A stretch of 64,000 nucleotides of DNA, taken from contig CM023534.1 in the NCBI GenBank assembly GCA_013350335.1, forward strand, positions 6,911,542 to 6,975,541. The letters are read 5' to 3'. Shown here one piece after another: positions 49,515 through 60,599 of this stretch. Under the pieces are notes generated by a model, which was not told the origin of the DNA, searched no databases, and saw only the letters and a program-made list of their open reading frames with translations. This DNA is from Chimonanthus salicifolius. Lineage: Eukaryota; Streptophyta; Magnoliopsida; Laurales; Calycanthaceae. Positions within the stretch are counted from its first letter, which is position 1. Every line of letters starts with the position of its first letter. Both the position numbers and the translations under genes were made by a program.

Positions 49515-50308
49515 TAAGGGTGTAAACGGACCTGGATCCAGCCCGCGGACTATCCGGCCCGGCCTGAGAAATAAACATACAGGCCAGATCCTAAGGTTAC
49601 GGACTCGGACTCAGATAATCCATTTATTTTTGGACGGGCCGCGGACGGTCCGCAAGCCTGTCGGACGGTCCGCTTAAGTTTCGAAATGCAAAGTAAATAA
49701 GCCTACTGGAAATAAACCCTAATGCTTTTTTCTTCCGTCTCCTTCACCCTTCGAAAGATACACTTCGCCCTTGTCACTCTCTCCATCTCTCGCCGTCGCC
49801 CTTCGCCCCTTCACTGCCGCTTGGGTTCTCGATCGCTTTCTCTCGCCGTCGTTCTCTATCGCTTTCTCCCTCTCTTCCCTTCTCTCGCCGTCGCTCTGCT
49901 AGGATTTCACTCTCTTTCTCACTCAATCTCTTCCCTTCTCTCTCAGTTTAATGGATTGTTGTATATCTTAATTAATTTTAAATGAAATTTGAAATTTAAA
50001 TTTTCAAACTCTAATTAGACTTAGAATAAAATCTGATTTATTGGTTCAGTGGCCTAAAACTAAAGCTAAAAAGTTTTAATTTTGGCTTTATTAGCACTCA
50101 AGTAGCATTAGGGCCATATGATAGACCAAACAGACAAACGGGCCTTTACCAGGCCGCGAATTGTCCGAAAGCCTGATCGGGCCGGGCCGGACTCAAGACT
50201 AAACGGACCCTGCATTTTCGGGCCGGGCCGCAGACGGTCCGATTAGCCTATCGGGCCGGGCCGGGTCTTGTCGGTCCGGGCCGGATCGGGGTCCGATTAC
50301 AGGCCTGA
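49515..50308. mobile_element. hAT-like element with GC-rich subterminal repeats and a CT-rich interior
   Basis: It starts TAAGGGTGTAAACGGACC and ends GGTCCGATTACAGGCCTGA, an imperfect inverted pair. Flanks ATTGATAA and TTTGATAT agree at six of eight. Subterminal regions repeat GGACGGTCCG and CGGGCCGGGCCGG. The middle (about 49720-49950) is a CT-rich, CGCCGTCGCCC-bearing stretch following AAACCCTAATGC. It looks like a gene leader, either from the parent transposase gene or captured from a host gene. Confidence 0.65.
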
Positions 50309-52326
50309 TTTGATATGATATTTTGAATATACATAAAAATTCTTTATATTTTATGCTTGTACTTTTTAGTCCATATCATACTATACTTTTAGATTTTTTT
50401 TATCATTAATAGATATTTAAAGTGAATACTTAAATGTTTAAAATTAAAATTTTATCATGATCATTATCATTTATTTTATCAATCTGAAATTGACTTCTAA
50501 TTTATATTTGACAAATTATAAAATGAAAATTTTATCTAAATTTTAATCAGAACACATGCAGTTGAAACTTGTCCATTGAGCTAATCATTTTAGAAGTTTT
50601 TCATGAGCTGGAGATGGCAATGATCAACACTTTTCTTTATTATAATCACTCACTAAATATCTGGGTGGTTGAGTGGGTGATGGATAATGTAGCCATCAGA
50701 AACTTAATCAAATGGGGTGAGATCGAAGAAGCCTGATTAGATCAGGATGGGCCCATCTGACTTTAATTGTTAAATTTTCACTCCAAGTTGATTACAATCA
50801 AATTGTTTATATAGTTTTTTAAGATTTATTGACACCACCGGTCAAATGTCATATCATGTGACTGAATATGTGGAACAGCGACGTGTCAATATGCGATTGG
50901 TTGGACACGGCATCGACCTTATCCTTGGCGTGTGTGCAGTAGACAGTGAGGGTGGGACCCAAAGCTTAAAGACCGAGTCAATGGCTCCGATTTTTTCGTC
51001 CCAACAAACTAGGATCGGACGCTCTCAAATGAAAGATCAGCTCGTCGTTATCCGCTCAGCTAAACGGCTTGGCTTATGTTTTTATTTTTATACCATGTGC
51101 TCGAACGAAAGGACGATAGTACCCTTCCATCTTATTTTGTCTATGAACAGTTGGCACTTTCCTTGATTGGAGTACGTTCTAATGTTAAGTGACTTCAATT
51201 TAATTACAATTTAGTCTTTATAGGCCATCCAATTAAATTTCAACCAATTTAGTTGCATTTTTATCATAAAATTAAAAAGACAGAAAGAATATATATATAT
51301 ATACTCAATGTTTATTTTTCAATTATTCATTAAATAATAATTAAAACCCAAACTCATATAATCTTATTATGAAATTTTGCATCCAATAAATTCATGTCCG
51401 CCTTGTTAACAAATTCATCTTTCCCTAATATTTTTATTAATAATTTCTATTACTTGCACTTGAGAAGTTTTTATCAACCCATCATTTTTATTTTCATATT
51501 ATCAAACTTAGATTTTATATTTTCCATGTAACGATTTAAAGTTTCAATGACTAAATAAGCTCATAAATTATTGATTGAATGGCAAATCAAACGCAAAGTT
51601 AATTCCAGCAAATTTACGTTGGAAATTTCCAGCAATTTCCATTTTTACCCAATTTCAGTTAATGGATCCATTTTATCAAATTTTTGTTGAAAATTACGGG
51701 CCATTTTCTAAAATAAATAAATTGTAACCATTTTTCTCTATTTATCAACATGACAAAAATAGCCTCGAAAGTTTTCACCAAACCGAAAAAAGCACTCGAA
51801 CTTAAAAACATAAAAGATATTAGTCAAATTTAAATATATTTTCTATAATTTTTTTTCTTAAAAATAAATAAATGAATATCTTAGTATATATAGAGGTAAA
51901 ACACCATTTTCACTTTTTAATTGTAGCAGAGATTATAAATAGTGAATGAATATATATTATCAGTATCTCATCATTAAAATCATTTATTTTATTAAATTGA
52001 GATTATTTTTTATATTTAAATTTGAGAAATATTTTTATAGACTAATGTCAAACGCAGATCAAACTTAAACCCACAAAATAACTTCTGACTGGTTTTTATA
52101 TCGACAATACAATATTAATGCAGTATATGACAATGTCTACATTAAAAAAATTTAATTAATTAATATACAATTGAAATTTATTCTCTTGACCAGGTAGTAT
52201 TTTTTCTACTTGGTACTTTCGTTTTCCATCTGTAGGGTTTTTGCTCCATCTTCCTCATCTAGGTTCTAGGGTTTAAGATCTCCTGCGTCCGTTCATAGGG
52301 TTTTAACTCATTAAATCCAAATATCC

Positions 52327-55300
52327 ATGGGAGGAGGCGGAGAAGAATGGCAAGACTTCGCGCAATCTGTATTCATTGGCCTTATATTCTCTTTCCTCGT
52401 TGCCAAACTCATTACCATTATCATCTCCTTCCGAGAAGACCACCTTCGTGTCATCCGCGAAGGCGATTTGCCTGTGGAAGAATATCATCAATCCCAAGCT
52501 GAATCTACTGTTGTCGAGGAGGAAAAATCGACCAGTGAAGGTGAAACTTCGGATGCCGCTGAGAAGCAGATAGAGAACGTTTTGGATGACGATAGCGACG
52601 ATGATTGGGAAGGGGTTGAGAGTACGGAATTGGACGAAGCATTCAGTGCCGCTTCTGCTTTTGTAGCGACTGCAGCTGCCGATAGGCTCTCACAGAAGGT
52701 TTCAAATGAAGTGCAGTTGCAGCTCTATGGATTCTATAAGATTGCTAATGAGGGCCCTTGCAATGTCCCTCAACCTTCCGCTCTCAAGATTGGCGCTCGC
52801 GCCAAGTGGTATATATCTGGTTCCCTGTTTTATTTTTGTAATTTTTTAATTTGGTTGTTTTTGTATTTAATGCGTAAATATATCTATTTTAGGTTGCTGT
52901 TGTTTGATGATTCATGTGTGTAACACGAGTTTCTTCCCCTTCCCCCCAAGACAAATAAATATAGCCTTAGGGAGAGTGCTGCTTTAACCTCTGATTCAGT
53001 ATCTAGGGGATAGGGTCGGTTTTGGTGATGAAGCTCTCGGGCATCTTGTTTTTGGGCTATTTGGCCTTTGCTTAGTTTGTTGCCTCTATTCTTTTCCCCA
53101 TAATCGATAAATTGTTATCTTTTAGAAATTTTAAAAAAAGATGGCCTTGATTGAAATGAAAAAACAGAGCACATTGGGACCATATTGTATTCATGTTGAA
53201 TTATGAGTTTTGTTTGGTGAAACTGGGATTTATTGGTTAATTAAACTTTATAATAAGATCAAAATGCCTAAAGAATGCCAAAATAGGAATTTCCTCTCCT
53301 TTTATAAAAATCAATAAGACATTCAAAATTATTCTCACTATTGAGCTATTAACTCATGAGCCATAGTACGGAGGTTTGGGAGGGATAATATAGCAAGACC
53401 TGAATAAGAATTTTGTATTTTGGTGAACTTGTTTATTTTTATGCAAAGTAGATCAACAGCAAAAGCCATTTTTCAATGAGTTAGGCTCTCGAGACTTTAT
53501 TAGCGAGACACACTAACGAGATATGCTACTAAATGGATCGTGACTCCCACAAATTTAGGTTCATTTGATTGGTAATTACATGGATATGAAGTGTATAAAG
53601 TTTCACTGTCAATTGATTATTCAAATCATATAATCTTGACCTTTAAATTTTGATGAGTATAGGCCATTGATTTTTAAAAGTTTAAAACCAAGGGATACTG
53701 ATATCAAATGGAGATGAAACTTCATACAAGAACCATTCATGTTGTTCTCTTTATATCAAACCCAACAATTTGGGCTCTAAAAATCCATTTAATAGTATGT
53801 CTTGTTACTGTGTCTCGCTTAAGAAAGTCTCAGTAAAGATTTTGTTTTTCGATTGAGGCAACTTATAGAGAATTTATTAAGAAAGGAAAAATCCCACATG
53901 GTTTTCATTGATTTAGAGAAGGCTACAACAAGATGCCAAGGTAACTAATTTGATGAATGTTGAAAAGGAAAGTCATCCCAAATGAATATGTTGAGATTAT
54001 ATGAGATACATACGACGGGGCAGCAAAGCAATTCTGATTGATGCTTTTGAGGCCTGCAAAGTTCTCTTCTTTTACGATTGTACGCACACCTTGTGAATTG
54101 ATTTGGGATTGGGAGGAGCTCTTTACATTTCTGTTTCATTGACTTGATTATTTTTGGATTCTTCAAAAACCTTTGACATTGTAGATATTCATATTGATGA
54201 TTTATGTAGAGTTACTAGATGTTTTCTCTTGTCATTATCATCATCAAAACTTTTGTCCTATTCATATGGGGTTGGGCTTTTGACTTCTACTTTTTCACTC
54301 AACCTATCAACAATTATGTTCTTTGTTCCTGATGTTTCATATTATTTATTTTATATTCTTGCTTCATTAGAGGGTAGTGGCTTTATGAAGTTTCTAGTGG
54401 ATCCTTGTTTCTTTTATTTAAAGAAATTTATTATTATTTTTTAGAATGTTAAGCATGCTATGCCTGCATGGTTAAGTGATAGAGGAACCAATTTTTGATG
54501 ACATATGCAAGGAATGCATGGCAGAGGTTGGGTGCTATGCCTCCAGAAGAAGCAATGCAAAAATATATTATGATTGTGAATGAGCTATATCCTTCCTGGG
54601 CAACTGGCTTGACTACTGTGAGTTTTATTTTCTTTTTGATTTGCATATGTTGCTTTTGTTGGTGTTCTATAGCCACTTTCTGAGATAGCTTATCTTTAGT
54701 CCTACTGACTGCTATTTATGTTATGATGAGTAGAAGCGCAAAGGTGGAGGTAATGATGACTCAACTTCAGGTTCTGAAAGACCAATGGGACCGGTATTTA
54801 GCACTTTCATTTATGAGGAAGAATCAAACAATGAGCTGTAAGCTTCTCCTTAACATACATTATTTTTTTTTTCTTTTTTTTTTTTTTTTTTTCTGAAGTC
54901 AATGTTTAAGTTTATTGTTGTTTCTCCATTTCAAAAAAGAAAAAAGAAAAATAGTTCATTGTTGTTTCTCATGGAATGCAAAATCAGCAAAGTCTGAATC
55001 TGATTGGATCAATGTGTATCAAATGAAGTTCGATCACTTTATATCCTAAATAGGGTGGACTTGGTCGAAATGCATGGAACTGGGTCTTAGTTGAGTCATT
55101 GACAACAACTCATCTGAATTGGAGTGAGTTACACTGCACGACTTGGTGCAGAAGAAAGATATTCCATCTCCAATCACATTGTAGAACTTAGTTGGTAAAA
55201 AGGATTGTTGAGGTTAACTGAGGCTAGTTAAGCTGAGTGTTACCAAGTTTGAACTATGCTTTTCAGATGAAGTTAAGACATGCTATTAGATTGCCATATC

Positions 55301-57311
55301 ATACTGAGAAAACAAAATAAAAAAGATCTTCCTTTTTCTTGAATCACGTTCTATGGTTGGAAGCCATTTACTCACCAGTAATGGTTGGATGATTGTCAGG
55401 ATAGTTGTTAAAATTGTATGATTCATGATTGAAACTTTACTAGTTGATTTGTGTCTTATACAAAAATTAAATAATAATAATAAATAAATAATCAATATGT
55501 GCTTATCATCACAACCAAAAGGTTGTGGGTTTGAGTCATGTTACCATCTAAAAAAAGGTTTACAATAATTTGTGTACTGTTCATGTTCAATTTGAATATT
55601 ACATTAAGATTGATTTTTAAGATTAATTAAAAATACCTTAAGTAGAGTATTTTGTGTCTCTTCAAGTAGTCAAATGACTTTTAGGCAGTCACATGATGCT
55701 CCTGTTGTTCGGTGGTTATGTGCAACCATTTCTTTTGTTTCTAGACAGCATGACTTGTTTTTGGATATGATACCATTTTTCATGTTTTCCATTGCTATTC
55801 ATGACCACATGTTATTACGAGTTCCTGTACATGTTTCCTTTTTAATCTTGAACATCAGTCAGATATATGTCAATAGGTACTGTGTATGGTACTATAATTG
55901 CATTATTTGCCATCTATATTGATAGCTTACATAAAAAAAATACATGGATCGTGAATATCTTGTCCTTTTCCTCTTTGAAACATTTTAAAATAATTATATA
56001 ATTTTTGAAAAAAAACATAAAAGATCGTAAGATTTACTTTTTAAGATGATTTGCCACCTATAATGATTTTAGATATGATTCGATTTTCAGAACATTGCTC
56101 CTTGACATTTATTTTGGAAATTGCTGATTGTTAATACTGGTCAATGGTAACTAATATTTTGTTCCTTGTTGCAGAAAACTGGATGCTATACATATCTCTG
56201 CAAGAGAAGGAGAGAGAGACAACCTGCTTAGATATATAGGGGACGGAGTTTCAGTGAATTTGAGGGGTATATATCTATTGAGTCATCTCAACATGCCTAT
56301 GTATTTATAATCAATCAAGACTATTTACATTCAAAAAAAAAAAGAAGAAGAAAAGAAAAGAAAAGAAATAAAGAATGTGGGAACCTAGTTAGGAATTGAT
56401 ACTCTACTGCATCTGTATTGGGTAACCACTTCTGTTTGAACGGCAACGATGCATCTCTAATTCTCTTTAGCTCTATTATCTTTATGACCATCAGTTCCAA
56501 ATATGGTGGAAGAATGGTCTGCAAAAATGAGAGGTTTGGGAAACCATCTCCACAGACTTCTGTGGGCTTCTTTCTCTGCATCGCTACTTTTGTTCCTGTT
56601 TTGAAAGCCATTCTCTTCTCTATCCTTTACTTGTTCAATTTGTGTTTCTTTAGTCTCCAGAGAATCTGTAAATGTGTTTCTGTTCCTAATTGATCTGCAT
56701 ATGTTAATTGCAGACAGTGAGGGAAGGACTCCATTGCATTGGGCTGTGGATCGTGGTCATCTGGATGTGGTGGAGCTGCTCATTAGTAGTAATGCAGATG
56801 TGAATGCCCAGGTATTAGTGGGTTTTTTTTTCGAGTGAGTATCAGATTTTTTTTTATTTTGGGGGAAATTTCCAAAGTGCCTTCATTGGCTTGAAGCCCA
56901 AGTTTTAAAATAGTCAGTCAACTCATTCGTACTTGTTCCATTTATAAATGGACCAGTTGATCTGTTTGATACATCTCATAGGCTCTTGGTGTCATCCCAT
57001 TTGTTTTTTTTTTTTTTGCAGTTTTCCACTCTTCAGTTTCTGCGTGTGTACTACAAATGAACTATTTCTATTTGTATGTAGAAAAATTGTGAAAAGCATT
57101 GTGCCATTAATGTCTTACTAGTGTTTTGTTTTCTATTTTCCAGGATGAGGATGGTCAAACACCCTTACATTATGCAGTTGTTTGCGAGAGAGAAGCTATT
57201 GCTGAACTCCTTGTTAAGCGAAATGCTAACCAATATTTAAAGGACCATGATGGTAGCAGTCCACGCGATCTATGTGAATCGGCCTGGGAATGGATGCATC
57301 CGGGTACTTGA
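52327..57311 (+). CDS. Acyl-CoA-binding protein with ankyrin repeats (ACBP1/ACBP2 type)
   Basis: It binds long-chain acyl-CoA esters at ER or plasma membrane; relatives also bind lipids and protein partners through the ankyrin region. Six exons (52327-52808, 54512-54617, 54734-54837, 56175-56266, 56714-56811, 57144-57311) join in frame to 349 residues, close to Arabidopsis ACBP2 (354). Residues 15-34 form one membrane helix (SVFIGLIFSFLVAKLITIII). An acidic spacer with DDDSDDDWEG follows at 87-96. The acyl-CoA-binding domain spans about 102-190, with YGFYKIA at 134-140, ALKIGARAKWNAW at 152-164 and AMQKYI at 175-180, which supply the usual ligand contacts. Ankyrin repeats occupy about 229-327 (TPLHWA at 267, TPLHYA at 300). 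All introns are GT-AG. Intron 1 contains a MITE and a LINE fragment. Confidence 0.95.
53490..53831. mobile_element. MITE with ~50-bp inverted ends, in ACBP intron 1
   Basis: The left arm reads GAGACTTTATTAGCGAGACA, then CGAGATATGCTACTAAATGG. The right arm (ending 53831) is its reverse complement with a few changes: AAATCCATTTAATAGTATG, TGTGTCTCGCTTAAG and AAAGTCTC. The element is about 340 bp without coding capacity. I could not define the target duplication, so the superfamily is open. Confidence 0.65.
53838..54045 (+). mobile_element. LINE reverse-transcriptase fragment, in ACBP intron 1
   Basis: The plus strand reads FRLRQLIENLLRKEKSHMV and then FIDLEKA. After what looks like a one-base loss the frame shifts and continues as YNKMPR and NEYVEII. 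This is the motif preceding and including the first catalytic region of plant non-LTR reverse transcriptases (FIDLEKAYD.VPR). It is a short, frameshifted relic. Confidence 0.65.
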
Positions 57312-59855
57312 TCGCAGTTGTTTTCTTTTGTTTTTCTCTCTTTTGGAATTTACGTATCACATCATGTGTACATGTATTATATTTCTACACATTTACACTA
57401 GCCTGTTAACATTGCATGATCTGTATCTGGTTGTGCCCTTTTTTGCTTGCAAATGAGTCTGTAAACTGGAGACACTGAAAGAAAGAATACACTGACCAAT
57501 TGTTGCCAGAAAGTTGACTGTAACAGATGATGGGTTTCTCTTAAAGTATCATGCTTAGTGTTTTCTTTTTGGGAAAATTGTACAGAATGATCTTTTCTCA
57601 TGTCCATATGTCGTCAATTTCTCCACTTTTTTTGAACTACTTGAATTTTGCTACTTATTTTTGAAGGGCGGACCTCTCATCCATTTCATCTTTCTTGCTT
57701 TTCATAAGGTCTTCATTTGTCCAACTCAACTTAAATGAATAGGATGGAACAAACATTTTTATCAGACGGGCTAAGCTCAGGCTTTTTCTAAGGCCCCCTT
57801 ATATAAATGGATGGACTTGGTCTTTTAATTAAAGTCCATCGGGTTTTTAGGTTCATGTATTTTCTTATAATATTATATACACATATTGTAAGGTCGTATT
57901 CTTGTATTATTTTTTTATTTTTTGTTGTGTAAATTGAAAATCTAATCGTATAGATTGAAAATTGACCTAACACCTGCCATCAGTGAAATTTTATTTTAAA
58001 ATTCAATTTTTAACCACTTGATTTTAATGTTTGAAATAATTAAGTGTTAATTTTTTCATGGATGTCTTGTCAATTTTTATACTTAAGATCAGGTGGTTAA
58101 AAATTGAATTTTGAATTGAAATTGTAATTGGGGGTAAGGTCTTTTAAATATGTTTTCAACCAGTATGATAGATTTTCAAGTTATAAAATAAAAATTTTTA
58201 AAAATAAAACAGTAATAGGTGTGACCTTGTGACGACTTACAAAATAAATTAACTTTAAATGGTGGACTTAGGCTTTATATATTTTAATTGGATGGGCTTG
58301 GGTTCTGGCTTTTAAAAGCCCGATGAATTTGAATGGGTTTGGGCTTTTATAGGGTTTATCATTCAGTCTTTGGAAAAAAAAAGGGAAAAAAAACTGATAC
58401 TAATTTATCTTCATCAGTCAAATTTGGATCTAGAATCTTCGAATCTTCATGGGCCTATAATTGATTATATGGCAGATTATTGATCTCTTGTGTTGATGGA
58501 GAATGAAAGCATGTGGTCGGCCCATTAGCTGAACCAAAGATAGATGGGCAGTTCTGATTGAAGGAATTCATTTGTATTCTCCATAGAAAACCTTGCTGCA
58601 CATGTTAAAGGAATTCATGATTACAACAATGATGATGATAATGATCATTATTATAATAGACAAATTGAATTAATCTAAAGATCCAGCCTAAAACTGAGTT
58701 GGGCCCAAAAATTGGAGACCATTTTTAAATTGGATCTAAGTTCACTGAACAAGATTTGATACAAATGGGACTGGGTTCAGGTCCTATCTAATCGCCCAGA
58801 TTAATTTAATGCGATATCGTTCTGAGATCAAGGCCCATGAACTTGACTTTATCTTCATCGCAGGATACAACAGGAAGTTTGGCCTGTCAGTGATAGATTT
58901 CAGGCCCATGGACTTATCAAAAGCCTTCATTTAGGTATATGCAAATTATCATGGTCAATAAACAATGAAATGGATCCAATCAAGCTTCACTGAGCATGGT
59001 CCAGTAGCACTTGTGATGTGGACAATATTACTGGGGACAAGTTCATATAACTGGAAAAAAAAAAAAAATCAATGGTCCAATGTCAAATCTGGCTTGCAAA
59101 TTGATATGGGCCTTTCCGCTGCATTATGAATGAAGCTACACAAATATTAAATAATTAGAGTCCAAGGCCCAATCTGGCCCTGTTGCAGCCCATGTCAATA
59201 ACAGAGCGAGAGAGTTCAGACTACAGAGGACTTGTAGGGAATTGAGGCTTACAGAGTTTACCCAATGGGCAGTGTGTTGAGAGACATCCAGTTTACAGTT
59301 TCTTTTTAGTATTCTTTCGATTATTTGTATTAATACCTCAGTTTCAGGATTACATAAGACGTAAGCCCAGTTTGTTAAATCATCAAGCTCAAAATTCAAC
59401 AAGATCCACCTCATGACCAGATTTGTCAACTCAGCTAGAGATAAATAAAAAATAAAAAATTCAGTTCTCTGTCTATTTAAAGCCAAATGCCAGCCCAACC
59501 TATTGTACGATTAGATTTCCAGGTTTCAAAAAAAAAAAAATTAGTGCTCTGTGTAAAATAAAAGAGCTTTAAACACTGGGCTTGGACTTTGACATTAAAA
59601 GTCTGATGGCGTTTAGACTGCTTGGCCTTTTGAAAATATAAACGGGGTCAAGCTTTTTGGATAAAGCCCAGCCCTAAATCTGGCCTATTTAGGAGGGCCT
59701 GAGTCCGAGTCTAACTTTGGAGGAACGCGTCTTATCTTAAATCAAATCAAAATCTCTAGAAAATTGCTTAAAAACTCGATGCAATGAGTTGAAGTTCAGA
59801 GATAATTAGCGATGTTATCAAATTCATTCCAATTGAGAGAAAGAAAGAGAAATCA
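57312..59855. other. Gene-free interval downstream of ACBP
   Basis: The first few hundred bases are the probable ACBP 3' untranslated region. After that come AT-rich stretches with GGGCTTGGG and AAAGCCCGATG-type motifs near 57765-57850 and 58290-58350 (possible decayed hAT-like ends). A 120-codon open frame on the minus strand (59136-59498) does not resemble a known family. The missing C-terminal exons of the neighbouring pectinesterase were searched for and not seen. Confidence 0.5.
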
Positions 59856-59861
59856 ACCTAC

Positions 59862-60579
59862 CACATAAATGGACTTCCCTTTGCCAAAAATGAAATCAAT
59901 TGTTCCTCGAATGTAGCAGTTCTTGAAGAAATGTAAGCCTACATCATCCAAAAGTGTGTCTTGAAATCCATAGAAGTTGCAATTATAGAAAGCCGCCCTG
60001 TCGCCGGATATTGGCATTGCCACCCGTTGACCTCCGTCCTCTCCCGGCACTGGCATTGGTGCTGTGTTCTATAAATGATCAAAAAACAACAACAATAACA
60101 ATAGTATTATGCATAAAAGAATTACTTGTGTTTGCCATTTCTACAATAATAACAGTAATGGCAGTGATGTTTAACTACGTAGAGTAGTACCTCGAAGATG
60201 ATATTTACAGCCATGAAGTAATTTGATTCAACAACGACGGTGGCACTGTCCCATGTCCCGTATTGTTTCGTGGTCGCTTCATGTGTGATCCTCGGCGGCG
60301 ACGATCCAAATTCACCAAAAAATGTTATGAAGGGCTTTGATTGGCCCACAACCACCTTCTCCTTGTAGGATCCTGGCCCAATCTTGACGATGATTCGATA
60401 CTTGCTGCCTTCTGGAATGCTGTTGATTGCATCCATCACCGTCTTGAAATCACCATACGTTCACTGAGATTCCTGAAGTTTGTGGTGATCCAACCGTTGA
60501 GGTTATCAGCTCTAGCAATGATGAGGTGGATCTCCTGGAGGATGTCCTTGATAGATGAAAGATTCAGATTTTCTGCCAT
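59862..60579 (-). pseudogene. Pectin methylesterase (PPME1-like), truncated and frameshifted
   Basis: Intact relatives de-esterify cell-wall pectin. Exon 1 is read from an ATG at 60579 to 60191. It begins with a stretch ending GWITTNFRNLSE, comparable to the mature N-terminus of PPME1-type enzymes, but the frame then breaks. The family block GDFKTVMDAINSIPEG continues in another frame immediately after an in-frame stop. Onward it is well kept: IIVKIGPGSYKEKVVV, YGTWDSATVVVESNYFMAVN. A GT-AG intron leads to exon 2 (60068-59862) with [25 protein letters not shown] and IDFIFGKG, so the catalytic Gln and both Asp are present. The final part with the catalytic Arg (LGR.W) is absent, as is a signal peptide. 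A sequencing error could explain the frameshift but not the missing ends. Confidence 0.8.
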
Positions 60580-60599
60580 CGTTTGAAGTGGGCTCCAAG

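Larger units (their letters stand above)
48651..52200. other. Gene-free interval between the DRM1-type gene and ACBP
   Basis: It contains a Stowaway MITE and a hAT-like element (listed separately). The rest is AT-rich. A less AT-rich patch at 50840-51170 has a 106-codon open frame with no family resemblance. The last 120 bp are the likely ACBP promoter and 5' leader (CATCTGTAGGGTTTTTGCTC...TAGGGTTTAAGATC). Confidence 0.5.

Noticed and set aside
49722..49985. 87-codon open frame, Ser/Leu/Arg-rich
   Set aside because: It lies in the CT-rich interior of a hAT-like element and shows only simple-sequence character.
50846..51166. 106-codon open frame in a less AT-rich patch
   Set aside because: No recognisable domain, no splice partners, no promoter signal.
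59136..59498. 120-codon minus-strand open frame
   Set aside because: It has no family resemblance and does not continue the neighbouring pectinesterase; a chance frame or an old retroelement end is more likely.
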